Below, one piece after another: positions 8,385 to 17,578 of a stretch of 64,000 nucleotides of DNA; position 1 is the first letter of the stretch; the number at the start of each line of letters is the position of its first letter. This stretch comes from Xanthomonas bromi. GTDB lineage: Bacteria > Pseudomonadota > Gammaproteobacteria > Xanthomonadales > Xanthomonadaceae. The translations under genes were made by a program, and so were the position numbers. The stretch covers positions 1 through 64,000 of the forward strand of contig NZ_FLTX01000032.1 of NCBI RefSeq assembly GCF_900092025.1, in the 5' to 3' direction. Under the pieces are notes generated by a model. That model worked only from the letters and a program-made list of their open reading frames with translations, made no database searches and was not told where the DNA came from.

Positions 8385-9393
8385 GCGTGTTCTCCGACAT
8401 GCTGAGGATCTGCACGCCAAGATGTTCGCCCACGGTCAGCAACCTGCCGATGCCGATGGTCTGGCCGTAAACGACCAGGCGAATATCGGCTTGATCGACC
8501 GGCACAGACAACTCCAGGATCTGCCCGGGCTGCAAACCCGACAAGGTCGACAGGGGAAGCGCAAGTTGATCCACTTCCAGCTGAACCGGCAGTTCCAGCT
8601 CTGCCACGTTGCTGGGGGACTGCGCGACTTCGGGTTCAAACGTATCGTCTTGCATGGCGGGAGTGGCCTCCAGAATCATCTGTTGCAGGTTCAGGCGCAC
8701 CGGAGCGCGCAATACCGCGCCTCCGGCGACGCCCCAGAGCAGTTCGCCGCTGGTTATCGAAGCGGTGGCGGTGCAATGCAGCAAGACATCGCCAGGCCGC
8801 AACGATTGCAGCAGCGCTGCCGATGCAGTGCGCCTGCCGATGCGCAGGCGCGTATTGACATTCAGTGCAGCCAGCCAGGCTGGCAGTTGCACCGGCGCTG
8901 GCAGGGCGGCAACGGCGGTCTGCAGTGCAGCCAGCAGCGACGGGCTGGCCCTCAGCGGAATTGCGTCGAGATCGCCCAGTGTCATGCCGATGCCATGACA
9001 CTCGTCTGACTCTGACTCTGACTCTGACTCTGACTCGCGCTCGAAGGCGATGACTTCGGCAGCGCCCAGTCCGAGCGATGCAAACACGCCAAGGCGATCG
9101 CTCAACAACATTGCCGCTATTGAAACGCGTAGTGCGTCGTCGTCCTCGTTCAATAGCAGCGCCAAGCCGTCGCGAGCGGCAACCCGCAGATCCATGTGGC
9201 CGCTGTCCAACTGCAGCCGCAGGCTGGCTGCGCCATCCTGTGGGATAAGACGGCAATGCGTGGTGAAGCCGTAATGGCGTGCAGCACGCGGATCGCCGAG
9301 CATTCTGCTCAGCCGCGCGCGCTCTGCCGAAACGCGCTTGAGCGCCTCAGAGAGTGCACGTGCCGGTGGAGTCTGGCTCTGCTCGGTTAGCAA
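8371..9393 (-). CDS. hrcQ: HrcQ (SctQ) cytoplasmic C-ring protein
   Basis: 340 residues. The C-terminal SpoA/FliN-type domain is clear (VELELPVQLEVDQLALPLST to VVYGQTIGIGRLL). HrcQ forms the cytoplasmic sorting platform that brings HrcN, HrcL/HrpB5 and substrates to the gate. Unusual: residues near 117-128 are an (Glu-Ser)n run encoded by a perfect hexanucleotide repeat at 9005-9036. Only 41 bp separate it from hpaP. No N15 PIP box lies directly upstream, but two GCGAA half-sites 11 nt apart occur inside hpaP at 9536-9556. Confidence 0.93.
   Translation of the reverse strand: MLTEQSQTPPARALSEALKRVSAERARLSRMLGDPRAARHYGFTTHCRLIPQDGAASLRLQLDSGHMDLRVAARDGLALLLNEDDDALRVSIAAMLLSDRLGVFASLGLGAAEVIAFERESESESESESDECHGIGMTLGDLDAIPLRASPSLLAALQTAVAALPAPVQLPAWLAALNVNTRLRIGRRTASAALLQSLRPGDVLLHCTATASITSGELLWGVAGGAVLRAPVRLNLQQMILEATPAMQDDTFEPEVAQSPSNVAELELPVQLEVDQLALPLSTLSGLQPGQILELSVPVDQADIRLVVYGQTIGIGRLLTVGEHLGVQILSMSENTHADA
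9005..9036. repeat. Hexanucleotide tandem repeat inside hrcQ
   Basis: Five perfect TCTGAC units plus a partial sixth. Read on the coding strand they give alternating Glu and Ser. The unit is a multiple of three, so copy changes lengthen or shorten a linker without frameshift. Confidence 0.95.
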
Positions 9394-9434
9394 GATGGAG
9401 CTCCTCCAAATGGCTTTCTGTCGCTAGTGCCGAC

Positions 9435-10073
9435 TTAGACAATCTCGACGTTGATCTGGAGCGTGCTACTCAGCGTGGACTTCAGTGCACTCTCCAGACA
9501 TTTCCTACCCGACCAAAGTACCTCGCGGGCGTCTGGCGAACGGGTATTGAAGCGAAGCGATAGCTGGTCCGGCGAAAGCCGCAAAAACAATGTCGTCTGT
9601 GCGACCACCTCTTGATTGATGTCTAGCCACGCTTCCCAGCTACCGGCGCTGCGCACTGGCTTAGCGTTGCAGAACTCTGCCACCCGCAGCGCAATGTGGT
9701 CGATCGCCATCTGTCCGCGCTCTGTCCGTATCCATTCGGTCGCGATATGTCGCCCCACCGCGCCGTTGTCGGTACCTTGGGACTTCTCTTGGTGTTCCGT
9801 CCTATCGACGCAGGACGACGCGTCCGTTTGCGCGGGCGCGCTGTCATGCTCTTCAGTGAACCCATCCTCGGCATCGGAGTTCGGTCGATCCTCATCGCAC
9901 TCCAGTGGCTCTACCGTGTAGGGGAGCGCGAGTTGCGCGCTGTTCAGGCGGTTGCGCAGTTGCATGAACCTGGAGTACTGCGCCGAGCGAGCATACGTAG
10001 CTGGAGCCGCCGGCCGCTGCACGACACCGCTGGCCGGCAAGATGCGCACGTAGCGGAGCGGGGGCTTGCGCAT
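9435..10073 (-). CDS. hpaP: HpaP/HpaC substrate-specificity switch protein
   Basis: 212 residues from MRKPPLRYVRILPASG at 10073; the start overlaps the hrcV stop (TGATG). The frame is open further upstream inside hrcV but that part is a shadow. The N-terminal two-thirds is low-complexity and charged. The C-terminal part (IDHIALRVAEFCNAK to LRLSPDQLSLRFNTRSPDAR) is the conserved type III switch domain. HpaC interacts with the C-terminal domain of HrcU and switches export from early pilus/rod substrates to translocon and effectors. Confidence 0.93.
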   Translation of the reverse strand: MRKPPLRYVRILPASGVVQRPAAPATYARSAQYSRFMQLRNRLNSAQLALPYTVEPLECDEDRPNSDAEDGFTEEHDSAPAQTDASSCVDRTEHQEKSQGTDNGAVGRHIATEWIRTERGQMAIDHIALRVAEFCNAKPVRSAGSWEAWLDINQEVVAQTTLFLRLSPDQLSLRFNTRSPDAREVLWSGRKCLESALKSTLSSTLQINVEIV

Positions 10074-11995
10074 CACACCACCACTCTGCCGATCGGCTGC
10101 AACTGCACGTCGGAACCCAGTTCCTGGAACGAGTAGACCTGCAGCCAGCTCAGCCGCGTCTCGATCATGCGGCGCACATATCGGCGTACGTCCATCGACG
10201 CAACCACCGCCAGCGGATGCTGCGCCCGATCTTCCACGATGCGTTCCACCTGTTCGACAAGCTGGCTCGCCTGTTCCGGCGGTAGAGCCAGGAAATTGCC
10301 GGCCGCGGTCGCGCGAATGGATTGCCTGATCAGTTGTTCCACAGCATGGTCGAGCATCACCGCGGGCAACTGCCCGGTACCTGCGGTTGCGGTATGCGCA
10401 AGATAACGGCCGAGATCGCAGCGCACATATTCGGTCAACATCAGAAGATCCTTTTCCTTTGGTCCCCATACCACCAGGCTCTCCAGAATGCTTTTGATAT
10501 TGCGCACCGGAATACGTTCTTCCAACAGGCGCCTTAACACATCGGCAATGCGCTGGGCGGGCATTGCCTTGTTGACTTCTGCCACCAGCCCGGGATAGTC
10601 CGCGCCCACCTGCTCCAGCATCCACTGGGTCTCCTGGATGCCGACGAACAGGTGCGCGCGTGCATGCAGCGGTGCGATAGCCTGCCGGGCCAGTGCCGTT
10701 TGCATGTCGTCGGTGTCCCCCAATTCGGCCCGTGTCTCGGGGACATCGTGAATCAACACCTCGTATTGCATGTCCTGCAGGGCCTCGCTCTGCCATATTG
10801 CAATCCCGGGAAACGGCAGCCCAAGCAGCTCGACTAATTGGCGGCGTTCGCTTTCGATCGCCTGATCCAACCGCACCGGGTCGAGCAATTCGGCCAGCTG
10901 CGGCGACAGCCGCATCGACAAGGGCGAGGCGAAATCAGGCGCGTTTTTGCGGATATGTGGTGCCTCGCCTTTGGCACCTTTACGGCTCGTCGAGGGCAGC
11001 TTGCGCTGATCGCTGCCGCTGATGTCGCGCTGCTTGCGCCAAATCGTATAGCCACCGGCACCCACAGCCGCTGCCAGCAGCAGGAACAGCACGGCAGGAA
11101 ATCCAGGTACGAATGCAAAACAGGCCAGCAGGACGCTCGCTGCCATCAGGGCCCGCGCGTTGCTGGTGAGCTGGCGGCCGATGTCGAGTCCAAGCGAGCT
11201 GATCCTGGTCTCGTTCTCGTTGGCCACGCGGGTGATCATGACGCCGGCCGCCACCGAGATCAGCAGCGAGGCGATCTGCGATACCATCGCATCGCCCACC
11301 GACAGGATCGCAAAGCGATTAGCGGCTTCACCTGCGCTCATGCCGTGGTAGGTCACGCCGACCACGATGCCAGCCAGGATGTTGACCATGGTAATTACCA
11401 GGCCGGCGATCGCATCACCCTTGACGAATTTCATGGCGCCGTCCATGCCGCCATGCAGTTGGCTTTCGATGGCCAGCCGCGCACGTTTGCGGCGTGCCTC
11501 ATCTGCGGTCAAATTGCCGCCGCGCAGGTCGGCATCGATACTCATCTGCTTGCCGGGCATTGCATCCAGCGTAAAGCGCGCACCGACCTCGGCAACGCGT
11601 TCTGAGCCTTTTGCGATCACGATGAACTGCACGGTGGTGATGATCAAAAAGACGACCAGGCCCACCACCAGATTACCTCCCACCACCAGTTCGCCGAAGC
11701 TCTCAATAATATGGCCCGCCTCGGCATGCAGCAGAATCGACTTCGTCGAGGCGATGTTCAAGGACAACCGCAGGAGCGTGGTGAACAGCAGCAGCGAGGG
11801 AAATGACGACAGTGAGATCGAGTCAGGCACATACATCGTGACCATCAGCAACACCACGCTCAGGGTGATGTTGATGCCAAGCAACGTATCGATCAGCGGC
11901 GTTGGAAGCGGCAGGATCATCAGGCCGATGACAGCCACCACCAAGGCAGCGATCGCCACTTCGCCGGTATATGCGAAATATTTGGTCACTCGCAT
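10073..11995 (-). CDS. hrcV: HrcV (SctV/FlhA) export gate protein
   Basis: 640 residues from the ATG at 11995, chosen because AGGAG sits 6 nt upstream; the ATG at 12010 (5 residues longer) would have this site inside the gene. N-terminal half: about eight membrane helices and the FHIPEP-type signature region (ARFTLDAMPGKQMSIDADLR). C-terminal half: the cytoplasmic domain that forms the nonameric ring binding chaperone-substrate complexes. Second gene of the hrcU-hrcV-hpaP transcript. Confidence 0.96.
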   Translation of the reverse strand: MRVTKYFAYTGEVAIAALVVAVIGLMILPLPTPLIDTLLGINITLSVVLLMVTMYVPDSISLSSFPSLLLFTTLLRLSLNIASTKSILLHAEAGHIIESFGELVVGGNLVVGLVVFLIITTVQFIVIAKGSERVAEVGARFTLDAMPGKQMSIDADLRGGNLTADEARRKRARLAIESQLHGGMDGAMKFVKGDAIAGLVITMVNILAGIVVGVTYHGMSAGEAANRFAILSVGDAMVSQIASLLISVAAGVMITRVANENETRISSLGLDIGRQLTSNARALMAASVLLACFAFVPGFPAVLFLLLAAAVGAGGYTIWRKQRDISGSDQRKLPSTSRKGAKGEAPHIRKNAPDFASPLSMRLSPQLAELLDPVRLDQAIESERRQLVELLGLPFPGIAIWQSEALQDMQYEVLIHDVPETRAELGDTDDMQTALARQAIAPLHARAHLFVGIQETQWMLEQVGADYPGLVAEVNKAMPAQRIADVLRRLLEERIPVRNIKSILESLVVWGPKEKDLLMLTEYVRCDLGRYLAHTATAGTGQLPAVMLDHAVEQLIRQSIRATAAGNFLALPPEQASQLVEQVERIVEDRAQHPLAVVASMDVRRYVRRMIETRLSWLQVYSFQELGSDVQLQPIGRVVV

Positions 11996-12003
11996 GCGAT
12001 CTC

Positions 12004-13077
12004 CTAACATGGCAGGGGGCCATCGTCGTCGCTGTGGTCGCGGCCGAGTTGATCGACCCATCGCAATACCACCGCAACCGTTTCGAACAGCGGTTCGGGG
12101 ACTGCATCGCCCAATTCAACCTGGTACAGCGCACGTGCCAATGGTGGATTTGCAACGATCGGAATGCCCTGGTTATGCGCAAAAGCGCGTAGTTCCATCG
12201 CATCATCGTCTACACCCTTGGCAACGACCTGCGGTAAGCCGAAGTCATCCGGCTCGTAGGCCAGTGCCACCGCGTAATGTGTCGGGTTGACCACCATCAC
12301 CTTGGCCTTGGCTACGCGTTCGCGCGGGTCGCCGAAGACCAGTTCCTTGGCGAATTCCTTGCGCTTTCCCTTTACTTCCGGGTCGCCTTCGCTTTCCTTG
12401 TATTCACGCTTCTGCTCGTCCTTGCTCATGCGCTTGTCGCGCATGAACAGCCAGTGCTGCACGCTCCAATCTGCCGCGCCGACCAGCACGAATAGCAGCA
12501 CCGCCAGGGCCAGCAGCATACCCAGCGCCCGCCAGGCAATCTGAGCGATGTCGAGTGGTGTCTCGTAGGCAAGTCCGATGATCATCGGCATGAGGGCACG
12601 GACACCGAACCATAGCACCACGCCGATCAAGATGGCCTTGACGGCCAGCTTGAGTAAATTGATGAGACTTCGTAACGAAAAGAGTTTCTTGACCCCGTTG
12701 ACCGGGTTGAGGGAGTCGAATTTGGGCGTCGCCGGTTTGAGCGAGACATTCAGGCCGGTCTGGAAAACACCGCCTGCCAAGCCGGCCACCATGCACGCCA
12801 CGAGAAACGGCAGCATCAACAGCAGTCCCTGGAGGCCGATGTGACCGATGGCGCGATTGATCGCTGCTGCATCGTGTGCATTTTCCGAAAAATCGAAGCC
12901 GATCTTCATCAATGCGCGCATATGCTCGGACAAGTAGTCACCTGCCGTTTTCATGACCAATAACGCGCCGAACAGCACCGCAGCTGCGGTGACGTCCGGG
13001 CTGACCGTCACTTCCCCGTCCCTGCGTGCATCCCGCAGTTTTTTTTCGGTCGGCTTCTCGGTTTTTTCCTCCGACAT
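12004..13077 (-). CDS. hrcU: HrcU (SctU/FlhB) autocleaving export switch protein
   Basis: 357 residues. Four membrane helices are followed by a cytoplasmic domain with the autocleavage motif NPTH at residues 264-267 (AKVMVVNPTHYAVALAY). Cleavage between Asn and Pro allows the HpaC-mediated substrate switch. First gene of the hrpC-type operon hrcU-hrcV-hpaP. AGGAGAGCAGG precedes the ATG, and a perfect PIP box with an ideal -10 lies 70-94 bp upstream. Confidence 0.97.
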   Translation of the reverse strand: MSEEKTEKPTEKKLRDARRDGEVTVSPDVTAAAVLFGALLVMKTAGDYLSEHMRALMKIGFDFSENAHDAAAINRAIGHIGLQGLLLMLPFLVACMVAGLAGGVFQTGLNVSLKPATPKFDSLNPVNGVKKLFSLRSLINLLKLAVKAILIGVVLWFGVRALMPMIIGLAYETPLDIAQIAWRALGMLLALAVLLFVLVGAADWSVQHWLFMRDKRMSKDEQKREYKESEGDPEVKGKRKEFAKELVFGDPRERVAKAKVMVVNPTHYAVALAYEPDDFGLPQVVAKGVDDDAMELRAFAHNQGIPIVANPPLARALYQVELGDAVPEPLFETVAVVLRWVDQLGRDHSDDDGPLPC

Positions 13078-13109
13078 CCTGCTCTCCTCCCGCGATCACT
13101 GCGCCCCCG

Positions 13110-13115
13110 ATTGTG
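13110..13115 (-). promoter_or_regulatory. -10 element of the hrcU promoter
   Basis: CACAAT on the minus strand matches YANNNT and lies exactly 31 nt from the PIP box at 13147-13171, the spacing typical of HrpX-controlled promoters. Confidence 0.75.
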
Positions 13116-13146
13116 GTGGGCTGTGGCCGACCGACCCGCTTGACAG

Positions 13147-13171
13147 GCGAACGTGTGGGTGGCTTGGCGAA
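13147..13171 (-). promoter_or_regulatory. PIP box of the hrcU-hrcV-hpaP operon
   Basis: Minus strand reads TTCGC-N15-TTCGC, the canonical HrpX site. It is 14 bp from the plus-strand PIP box of hrpB1, so the two divergent operons share one 64-bp control region. Confidence 0.9.
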
Positions 13172-13185
13172 GTCGCAATGGTTTG

Positions 13186-13210
13186 TTCGCCCGCGAATTC
13201 CGATATTCGC
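13186..13210 (+). promoter_or_regulatory. PIP box of the hrpB operon
   Basis: TTCGC-N15-TTCGC, a perfect HrpX-binding site, upstream of hrpB1. Confidence 0.92.
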
Positions 13211-13241
13211 TTCCGGAAGGATCCGGCCAGCGCAGCGCGCG

Positions 13242-13247
13242 TAGGGT
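13242..13247 (+). promoter_or_regulatory. -10 element of the hrpB promoter
   Basis: TAGGGT matches YANNNT, exactly 31 nt after the PIP box. Transcription would start about 7 nt downstream, leaving a leader of about 40 nt before hrpB1. Confidence 0.75.
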
Positions 13248-13291
13248 TAGATGCGTGTACGGTCCGCATGCCATAAAAAACGAGGTGCAGC

Positions 13292-13747
13292 GTGGAAAAG
13301 ATTGAGTGCTCCGGAACGGTTGTGAGCGGCCTCATTGAGTTGATCACGGTCGGACTCACCCATGACAAGATTCAGGACGCTGCTGCTGTCCTGGCCGCAG
13401 TCCGAGTACTGCGGCCAGACCTGAAGGCGCTGGACACGTTCGATGCGTGGATTTCGATCAAGCGCGGGAATTACGTGGACGGTGCGCGCCTGTTGCGCGA
13501 GCTGGAGGGCGATGCTGGCTCCAAGCCGCTGTGCAAGGCCTTGTACGCCTGCTGCCTGTTCGCCATGGGCGACCAGTCGTGGCATGGCGTTGCAGACGCA
13601 CTGATCGAAGAGGACGCCGATGCCGACGCTGTGGCTTTGGTCAAGGCGCTGTCCGGACGGCACACCCCAACGTCCGTGCAGCCGGAAGCGCCCGGTGAAT
13701 CTTCAGCACCGATGGAAGTTCCCAGTGCGCAGTATCTGCGCGCCTGA
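13292..13747 (+). CDS. hrpB1: HrpB1 type III secretion protein
   Basis: 151 residues. The sequence is helical with TPR-like pairs (ELITVGLTHDKIQDAAAVLA; LKALDTFDAWISIKRGNYVD; LCKALYACCLFAMGDQSWHG). HrpB1/HrpK family proteins are periplasmic peptidoglycan-binding components needed for secretion. No classical signal peptide is seen, consistent with export by the type III system itself. First gene of the hrpB operon. The start is at GTGGAAAAG-type context with the ATG-equivalent GTG at 13292 after a GAGGTGCAGC site. Confidence 0.9.
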   Translation: MEKIECSGTVVSGLIELITVGLTHDKIQDAAAVLAAVRVLRPDLKALDTFDAWISIKRGNYVDGARLLRELEGDAGSKPLCKALYACCLFAMGDQSWHGVADALIEEDADADAVALVKALSGRHTPTSVQPEAPGESSAPMEVPSAQYLRA

Positions 13748-13777
13748 GTACGCCGGTCCCCACTGTAGGAGCATGCG

Positions 13778-14170
13778 ATGACGCCCATTCCTCCCGTCCA
13801 AGCGATTGCCACCACCGGTGCTACACCCGCTCAAGCGCTGTCGCCGGTGGCAGCGCCTAACCAAGCGCTTGTGAATCGCTTTCAAACGCTGATGCAGTCT
13901 TCAAGTCCTCTGCCGCCTGCCATGCAGCGTGTGGGCCACCCGAGCATGATGAGCCGGGTGGTCGATGTGCAGGACGAGGGTATGCGCACCATCTCCGAGC
14001 ATATCGATGCTTTCAGCATGCAGGCGCCGACCATGGGGATGCAGGAAATGGCAGCGCAGCAGATCAAGTTGATGCATGAACTGACAATGGTCGGCTTCAA
14101 CCTCAATGTCAGCGTCGGCGTGGCGCAATCGGGAAAGAACGCCGTGCAGACGTTGATCAAGAACCAATAG
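13778..14170 (+). CDS. hrpB2: HrpB2 inner rod protein
   Basis: 130 residues, the usual length. Pro/Thr/Ala-rich N-terminus acts as an early export signal. The C-terminal helical part ([20 protein letters not shown], then [20 protein letters not shown]) matches the conserved VxTxLV-like region of type III rod proteins. HrpB2 is essential for pilus assembly and is the early substrate whose over-export is restrained by HpaC. GTAGGAG precedes the ATG. Confidence 0.94.
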   Translation: MTPIPPVQAIATTGATPAQALSPVAAPNQALVNRFQTLMQSSSPLPPAMQRVGHPSMMSRVVDVQDEGMRTISEHIDAFSMQAPTMGMQEMAAQQIKLMHELTMVGFNLNVSVGVAQSGKNAVQTLIKNQ

Positions 14171-14171
14171 C

Positions 14172-14933
14172 ATGCGCGCGCTGAGATACATGTCGGTGCT
14201 GCTGGTGGCACTGCTGCTGTCTGCGTGCAGCCAGCAGCTGTATTCCGGGCTCACCGAAAATGATGCGAACGACATGCTCGAGGTGCTACTGCATGCTGGC
14301 GTAGACGCGGCCAAAGTCACGCCAGACGACGGTAAGACCTGGGCGGTAAACGCGCCGCACGATCAGGTGTCCTATTCACTGGAGGTGCTACGCGCGCATG
14401 GCTTGCCACATGAGCGGCACGCCAATCTCGGCGAGATGTTCAAGAAAGACGGTCTGATCTCCACGCCCACCGAAGAGCGGGTGCGGTTCATTTATGGTGT
14501 GTCGCAACAGCTATCGCAGACCTTGTCGAATATCGATGGGGTCATTTCAGCCGATGTAGAAATTGTACTGCCCAACAACGACCCGCTTTCCACCTCGGTC
14601 AAACCCTCAAGCGCTGCGGTGTTCATCAAGTTCCGCGTAGGGAGCGATCTGACCAGTCTGGTGCCCAATATCAAGACGCTGGTCATGCACAGCGTGGAAG
14701 GACTCACCTACGAGAACGTCAGTGTCACGTTGGTGCCGGGCGGAGCGGAGAGCGATGCGCAGTTCACGGCATCGGCACCGCCGAAACCTTCACTATGGCC
14801 ATGGTTGGTCGGGTGTGCGTTGGCATTGTGCTTGGCGGTCGCAGCGGCGCTGTATTGGTGGCCAAACCCGAAGGCGGGCCGTTGGGGCGGCTGGCAGCGC
14901 CTGCGCGAGTTGACGAAGAGCAAAGCCGGGTGA
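14172..14933 (+). CDS. hrcJ: HrcJ (SctJ) inner-membrane ring lipoprotein
   Basis: 253 residues. Signal peptide with lipobox LLSAC, lipidated Cys at residue 19 ([19 protein letters not shown]). Two periplasmic ring-building domains follow ([40 protein letters not shown] to EIVLPNNDP). A C-terminal transmembrane helix is at about 212-230. HrcJ forms the inner ring with HrpD5. One base separates it from hrpB2, so the two are probably coupled. Confidence 0.97.
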   Translation: MRALRYMSVLLVALLLSACSQQLYSGLTENDANDMLEVLLHAGVDAAKVTPDDGKTWAVNAPHDQVSYSLEVLRAHGLPHERHANLGEMFKKDGLISTPTEERVRFIYGVSQQLSQTLSNIDGVISADVEIVLPNNDPLSTSVKPSSAAVFIKFRVGSDLTSLVPNIKTLVMHSVEGLTYENVSVTLVPGGAESDAQFTASAPPKPSLWPWLVGCALALCLAVAAALYWWPNPKAGRWGGWQRLRELTKSKAG

Positions 14934-14944
14934 GCTCGCTCGAG

Positions 14945-15574
14945 ATGGACAACACGCGGATCGACAATGCGGCACGCTGGATTCAGCGCTGGACGGATGC
15001 GGTGGCGCAGCTAGCGGAATCGTTGGATGCCACACGCGCGGCGCATTGGCTCGGCCCGGCGGCAGCGTCGGGTTGGGCAGCTGCCCCCGTCTACCGTCGT
15101 ATGCGGGTGATCCAGGCGTGGTCCGGGTGGTCGGGATTGTCGCCGTCTGCGCTCGGGCTGCATGCGAACCAACTCGCCGTGCTGATGCCCGCGCTGTTAG
15201 CCAAGGTCCTTGTCGCGCGAGCGCTGTTCTCGCGCGGATTGGCAGTGCGCCGTTGTATCGAGCGCGAGCGTCTGGAATGGCTCGAACAGTGCGTAGGGTC
15301 GGCCGTGCTCGAGCATGTGCGCCAGAACGCGACCGCCGGCCTCCCCGTGCCCCTGTTGCCGCGCGATGCCGATCAAACCGCGTGGGTCGGCGACGGTTGG
15401 CGTCGGATGCAGGCCGATGGCGTCTGGTCCAACCCGGTTGTTGCCAAGTTGCTGGCGCTGTCCTTGCCGTTTGGCGCCGCGCAGGTTGCGCCCGTCGCAG
15501 CAGACGGTGCGAGCGATGCATTCCTGACCGCGCTTCCCACGCTGATGCCGGAGGCTTCATGCGTCTCTGGCTGA
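14945..15574 (+). CDS. hrpB4: HrpB4 type III secretion protein
   Basis: 209 residues from MDNTRIDNAARWIQRWTD, the usual HrpB4 length; the frame is open upstream but that part overlaps hrcJ. Tryptophan-rich and helical with no signal peptide. HrpB4 is a cytoplasmic/peripheral component in the SctK-like position between HrcJ and HrcL and is needed for secretion. Overlaps hrpB5 by 16 bp. Confidence 0.9.
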   Translation: MDNTRIDNAARWIQRWTDAVAQLAESLDATRAAHWLGPAAASGWAAAPVYRRMRVIQAWSGWSGLSPSALGLHANQLAVLMPALLAKVLVARALFSRGLAVRRCIERERLEWLEQCVGSAVLEHVRQNATAGLPVPLLPRDADQTAWVGDGWRRMQADGVWSNPVVAKLLALSLPFGAAQVAPVAADGASDAFLTALPTLMPEASCVSG

Positions 15575-16260
15575 GGTCAACGCCCGATGCAATCGGCCTG
15601 GATTGCGATGTCATTCCGCGCGAGGCGCTGGCCTCGGTGCTGGCGCTGGATGCCGCGACTGCCGAGGTGCACGCACGCTGCGAGCAGGCCCTGAGCCAGG
15701 CGCATGCACGTGCACAGACGCTGATCGATGACGCCCGGCAGCAGGCCGAGGCGCTCCTTCACGATGCTCGGGAAAAGGCCGAGCGCAGCGCACGCTTGGG
15801 ATATGCAGCCGGCCTGCGACGTCAGCTTGATGATTGGAACGAATCCGGCCTGCGCCATGCCTTTGACGCCGAAACGGCCGCGCAGCGGGCACGTGAGCGG
15901 TTGGCCGAGATTGTGGCGCGCACCTGCGAGCACATCATCCTGGGACACGATCCTGCAGCGCTGTATGCGCGTGCTGCACAGGCCCTGGAAGGTGCCCTGG
16001 ACGAGGCGAAGGCCCTGCGCGTGAGCGTGCACCCCGACGCGGTGGACGCTGCACGGCGTGCCTTCGATGCAGCCGCCACCGAGGCAGGCTGGACCCTCCA
16101 GGTGGAGTTGTGCGGCGATGCCGATCTCGCCGAGGGCGCCTGCGTGTGCGAATGGGATACGGGGGTGTTCGAGACCAACCTGCGCGATCAGCTGCGCAGT
16201 CTGCGGCGCGTCATTCGCCGCGTGCTGGCTGCACCACAGGCGCTCGCGGATGCTTGCTGA
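15559..16260 (+). CDS. hrpB5: HrpB5/HrcL (SctL) ATPase stator protein
   Basis: 233 residues from [14 protein letters not shown] at 15559. Long Ala/Arg/Glu-rich coiled-coil region (about 35-95: [20 protein letters not shown] onward), then the FliH/YscL-type C-terminal domain. It binds HrcN and links it to the HrcQ platform. Its stop overlaps the hrcN start region by 11 bp. Confidence 0.93.
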   Translation: MRLWLRSTPDAIGLDCDVIPREALASVLALDAATAEVHARCEQALSQAHARAQTLIDDARQQAEALLHDAREKAERSARLGYAAGLRRQLDDWNESGLRHAFDAETAAQRARERLAEIVARTCEHIILGHDPAALYARAAQALEGALDEAKALRVSVHPDAVDAARRAFDAAATEAGWTLQVELCGDADLAEGACVCEWDTGVFETNLRDQLRSLRRVIRRVLAAPQALADAC

Positions 16261-17578
16261 GACGCCGCTGCTGGAGACAGCGCTCGAGCGCGAGCTGGCC
16301 GCGCTCACGATCGGTCGTCGCTACGGCAAGGTGGTCGAAGTCGTCGGCACCATGCTCAAGGTCGCCGGTGTGCAGGTCAGCCTGGGCGAGGTGTGTGAGT
16401 TGCGCCAACGCGATGGCAGCCTGTTGCAGCGTGCCGAAGTGGTGGGCTTCAGTCGCGATCTCGCGCTGCTGGCGCCGTTCGGGGAGCTGGTCGGGCTGTC
16501 GCGCGAGACGCGCGTGATCGGATTGGGGCGTCCCTTGGCGGTGCCGGTCGGACCGGAGCTGCTTGGGCGTGTGCTCGATGGCCTGGGCGAGCCGGCGGAC
16601 GGGCAAGGAGCGATCACCTGCGAAACCTGGGTGCCGATCCAGGCGCAGGCACCCGACCCGATGCGTCGGCGGCTGATTGAACAGCCCATGCCGACCGGCG
16701 TGCGGATCGTGGATGGCTTGATGACGCTCGGCGAGGGCCAGCGCATGGGCATTTTCGCTGCAGCAGGCGTGGGCAAGAGTACCTTGATGGGTATGTTCGC
16801 GCGCGGTACGCAGTGCGATGTCAACGTGATCGTGTTGATCGGCGAGCGCGGGCGCGAGGTGCGTGAGTTCATCGAACTGATTCTTGGCGAGGATGGCCTG
16901 GCACGCAGCGTCGTGGTGTGCGCAACGTCCGATCGCTCATCGATCGAGCGCGCGAAGGCCGCCTACGTCGGTACTGCCATTGCCGAGTATTTCCGGGATC
17001 GAGGCCTGCGCGTTCTGCTGATGATGGACTCGTTGACGCGCTTTGCCCGCGCGCAACGCGAGATCGGTCTGGCCGCCGGCGAACCACCCACGCGCAGAGG
17101 CTTCCCACCATCGGTGTTCGCCGAGTTGCCACGGCTGCTCGAACGTGCAGGCATGGGCGAGAGTGGCTCGATCACCGCGTTCTACACCGTGTTGGCCGAG
17201 GACGACACCGGTAGCGATCCGATCGCCGAAGAAGTGCGCGGCATCCTCGACGGGCACCTGATTCTCTCTCGTGAGATCGCTGCCAAGAACCAGTACCCGG
17301 CAATCGACGTATTGGCTAGCCTGAGCCGGGTGATGAGCCAGATCGCCTCGGCAGACCACACCCAGGCGGCCGGCCGGCTGCGGCGCCTGCTCGCCAAGTA
17401 CAACGAAGTGGAAACCCTGGTGCAGGTTGGCGAATACCGTCAGGGAAGCGACGCCGTTGCCGACGAAGCGATCGACAGGATCGATGCGATTCGCGACTTT
17501 CTCAGCCAACCGACCGACCAGCTCAGTGACTATGAAAGTACGCTGGAACAGCTGGCCAGCGTGATCGATGATGCGTGA
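16250..17578 (+). CDS. hrcN: HrcN (SctN) type III ATPase
   Basis: 442 residues from [13 protein letters not shown] at 16250, inside the end of hrpB5. Walker A AAGVGKST at 171-178, Walker B LLMMD ending at Asp260, and the F1-beta/FliI family block [19 protein letters not shown]. The hexameric ATPase strips chaperones from substrates and unfolds them for export; HpaB docks on it. The long upstream extension in the same frame is inside hrpB5 and rejected. Confidence 0.98.
   Translation: MLAETPLLETALERELAALTIGRRYGKVVEVVGTMLKVAGVQVSLGEVCELRQRDGSLLQRAEVVGFSRDLALLAPFGELVGLSRETRVIGLGRPLAVPVGPELLGRVLDGLGEPADGQGAITCETWVPIQAQAPDPMRRRLIEQPMPTGVRIVDGLMTLGEGQRMGIFAAAGVGKSTLMGMFARGTQCDVNVIVLIGERGREVREFIELILGEDGLARSVVVCATSDRSSIERAKAAYVGTAIAEYFRDRGLRVLLMMDSLTRFARAQREIGLAAGEPPTRRGFPPSVFAELPRLLERAGMGESGSITAFYTVLAEDDTGSDPIAEEVRGILDGHLILSREIAAKNQYPAIDVLASLSRVMSQIASADHTQAAGRLRRLLAKYNEVETLVQVGEYRQGSDAVADEAIDRIDAIRDFLSQPTDQLSDYESTLEQLASVIDDA

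Noticed and set aside
9005..9036. Hexanucleotide repeat as a phase-variation switch of hrcQ
   Set aside because: A 6-nt unit cannot change the reading frame, so on/off switching is not possible; only linker length can vary.
10074..10796. N-terminal extension of hpaP to 453 residues
   Set aside because: It lies wholly inside hrcV in another frame and has the Arg/Gly-rich composition of a shadow. The ATG at 10073 overlapping the hrcV stop gives the known length.
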